Shown here one piece after another: positions 63,801-64,000 of a stretch of DNA of 64,000 bases. Origin of the DNA: Monosiga brevicollis MX1 (lineage: Eukaryota; Opisthokonta; Choanoflagellata; Craspedida; Salpingoecidae); NCBI RefSeq assembly GCF_000002865.3, contig NW_001865039.1:2926108-2990107 (forward strand), written 5' to 3'. A program made the position numbers and the translations under genes. Position 1 is the first letter of the stretch; each line of letters starts with the position of its first letter. The notes under the pieces were generated by a model. The model worked only from the letters and a program-made list of their open reading frames with translations. It was not told where the DNA came from and searched no databases.

Positions 63801-64000
63801 CCGCGCCGACGATAGCCTCGGTACGCCCAATACCCCGTGCGCATTCTCGTAGTGTCTGGTGTGCATGAATGCGGAGGCATGTTTGATTGGTGCAACACCA
63901 TATTGTTTTTTGAATTCATTGCCATCGGGATAGGGCGCTCCACCCTGCGAGAATTGGCGCGGGAGATTGTGCCATATCGGCGCCGGATTCCTTCTTGCTC
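60812..64000 (+). CDS. RAD17: RAD17 checkpoint clamp loader subunit (3' end beyond the window)
   Basis: RFC1-like ATPase that loads the 9-1-1 clamp at damaged DNA in the nucleus. Start ATG 60812 (MASQASQMSSRRPQRPPTRA), a basic N-terminus, then LAMHPKKVEEIEAWL (compare 'LAVHKKKIEEVETWL' in RAD17). The Walker A motif TLVLTGPAGCGKTAVVRHLA is split by an intron near 61208. LEVTEWINNVKAEF, ASKRRLILIE and DLPNYLTRDAAGTFHHLL (Walker B/DLPN motif) follow. VEALAQQAGGDIRSALSTLA is the sensor-2/GDIRS motif, IQPRANGLQMFHALGKILHA matches 'LFLFRALGKILY', and DFLFQNYPPYVGDFDAV with VDIAEAFSDA match the collar region. At least twelve introns. The window ends inside the gene. Confidence 0.9.

Overview
The window is eukaryotic nuclear DNA. 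It is moderately GC-rich and gene-dense, with genes on both strands split by many short GT-AG introns (about 60-250 nt) and with abundant (GT)n, (CT)n and homopolymer tracts. The gene set combines core eukaryotic genes (NUP188, INO80, RAD17, eIF3e, eIF2D, eS17, FUBI-eS30) with flagellar genes (DNAI3, LRRC51) and animal-like signalling or glycosylation genes (a RalGPS-type RasGEF, an RGS-like protein, GT31 and galactose-3-O-sulfotransferase domains). That mix suggests a choanoflagellate, most likely a Monosiga-like one; this is inference from gene content, not a database match.

Layout. 1-1026 (-) is the start of a RalGPS-like RasGEF running off the left edge. 2213-3035 (-) is mitochondrial ribosomal protein uL23m. 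3502-7501 (+) is a type II membrane protein joining a GT31 glycosyltransferase, a second GT-A-like domain and a Gal3ST-like sulfotransferase. 8077-11294 (+) is a secreted alpha/beta hydrolase of bacterial type. 11983-14014 (-) is eIF3e, head-to-head with NUP188 (14904-25206, +). 25406-27562 (-) is a mitochondrial isocitrate-dehydrogenase-like enzyme containing a 16-nt exon. 27899-32718 (-) is DNAI3/IC140. 33173-34398 (-) is eS17, head-to-head with FUBI-eS30 (35150-35684, +). 36322-39325 (-) is an RGS-like protein. 40283-41685 (+) is a uridine-cytidine kinase and 42606-44591 (+) a PRPP-synthetase-associated protein, both in nucleotide metabolism. 45216-47147 (-) is intronless eIF2D, sharing a 250-nt bidirectional promoter with LRRC51 (47398-48468, +). 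48928-50507 (+) is a 3-beta-hydroxysteroid-dehydrogenase-like enzyme. 50983 to about 56589 (-) is INO80. 57940-59718 (+) is an RGG protein of the SERBP1/HABP4 group. 60812 to the right edge (+) is RAD17.

The genes do not form a pathway cluster. The visible order is ordinary housekeeping synteny with several head-to-head pairs. I found no transposon, CRISPR, rRNA or convincing tRNA gene. Exon boundaries were read by eye from GT-AG sites, reading frame and family conservation, so those in the middle of NUP188, the 5' end of INO80 and parts of DNAI3 are approximate.
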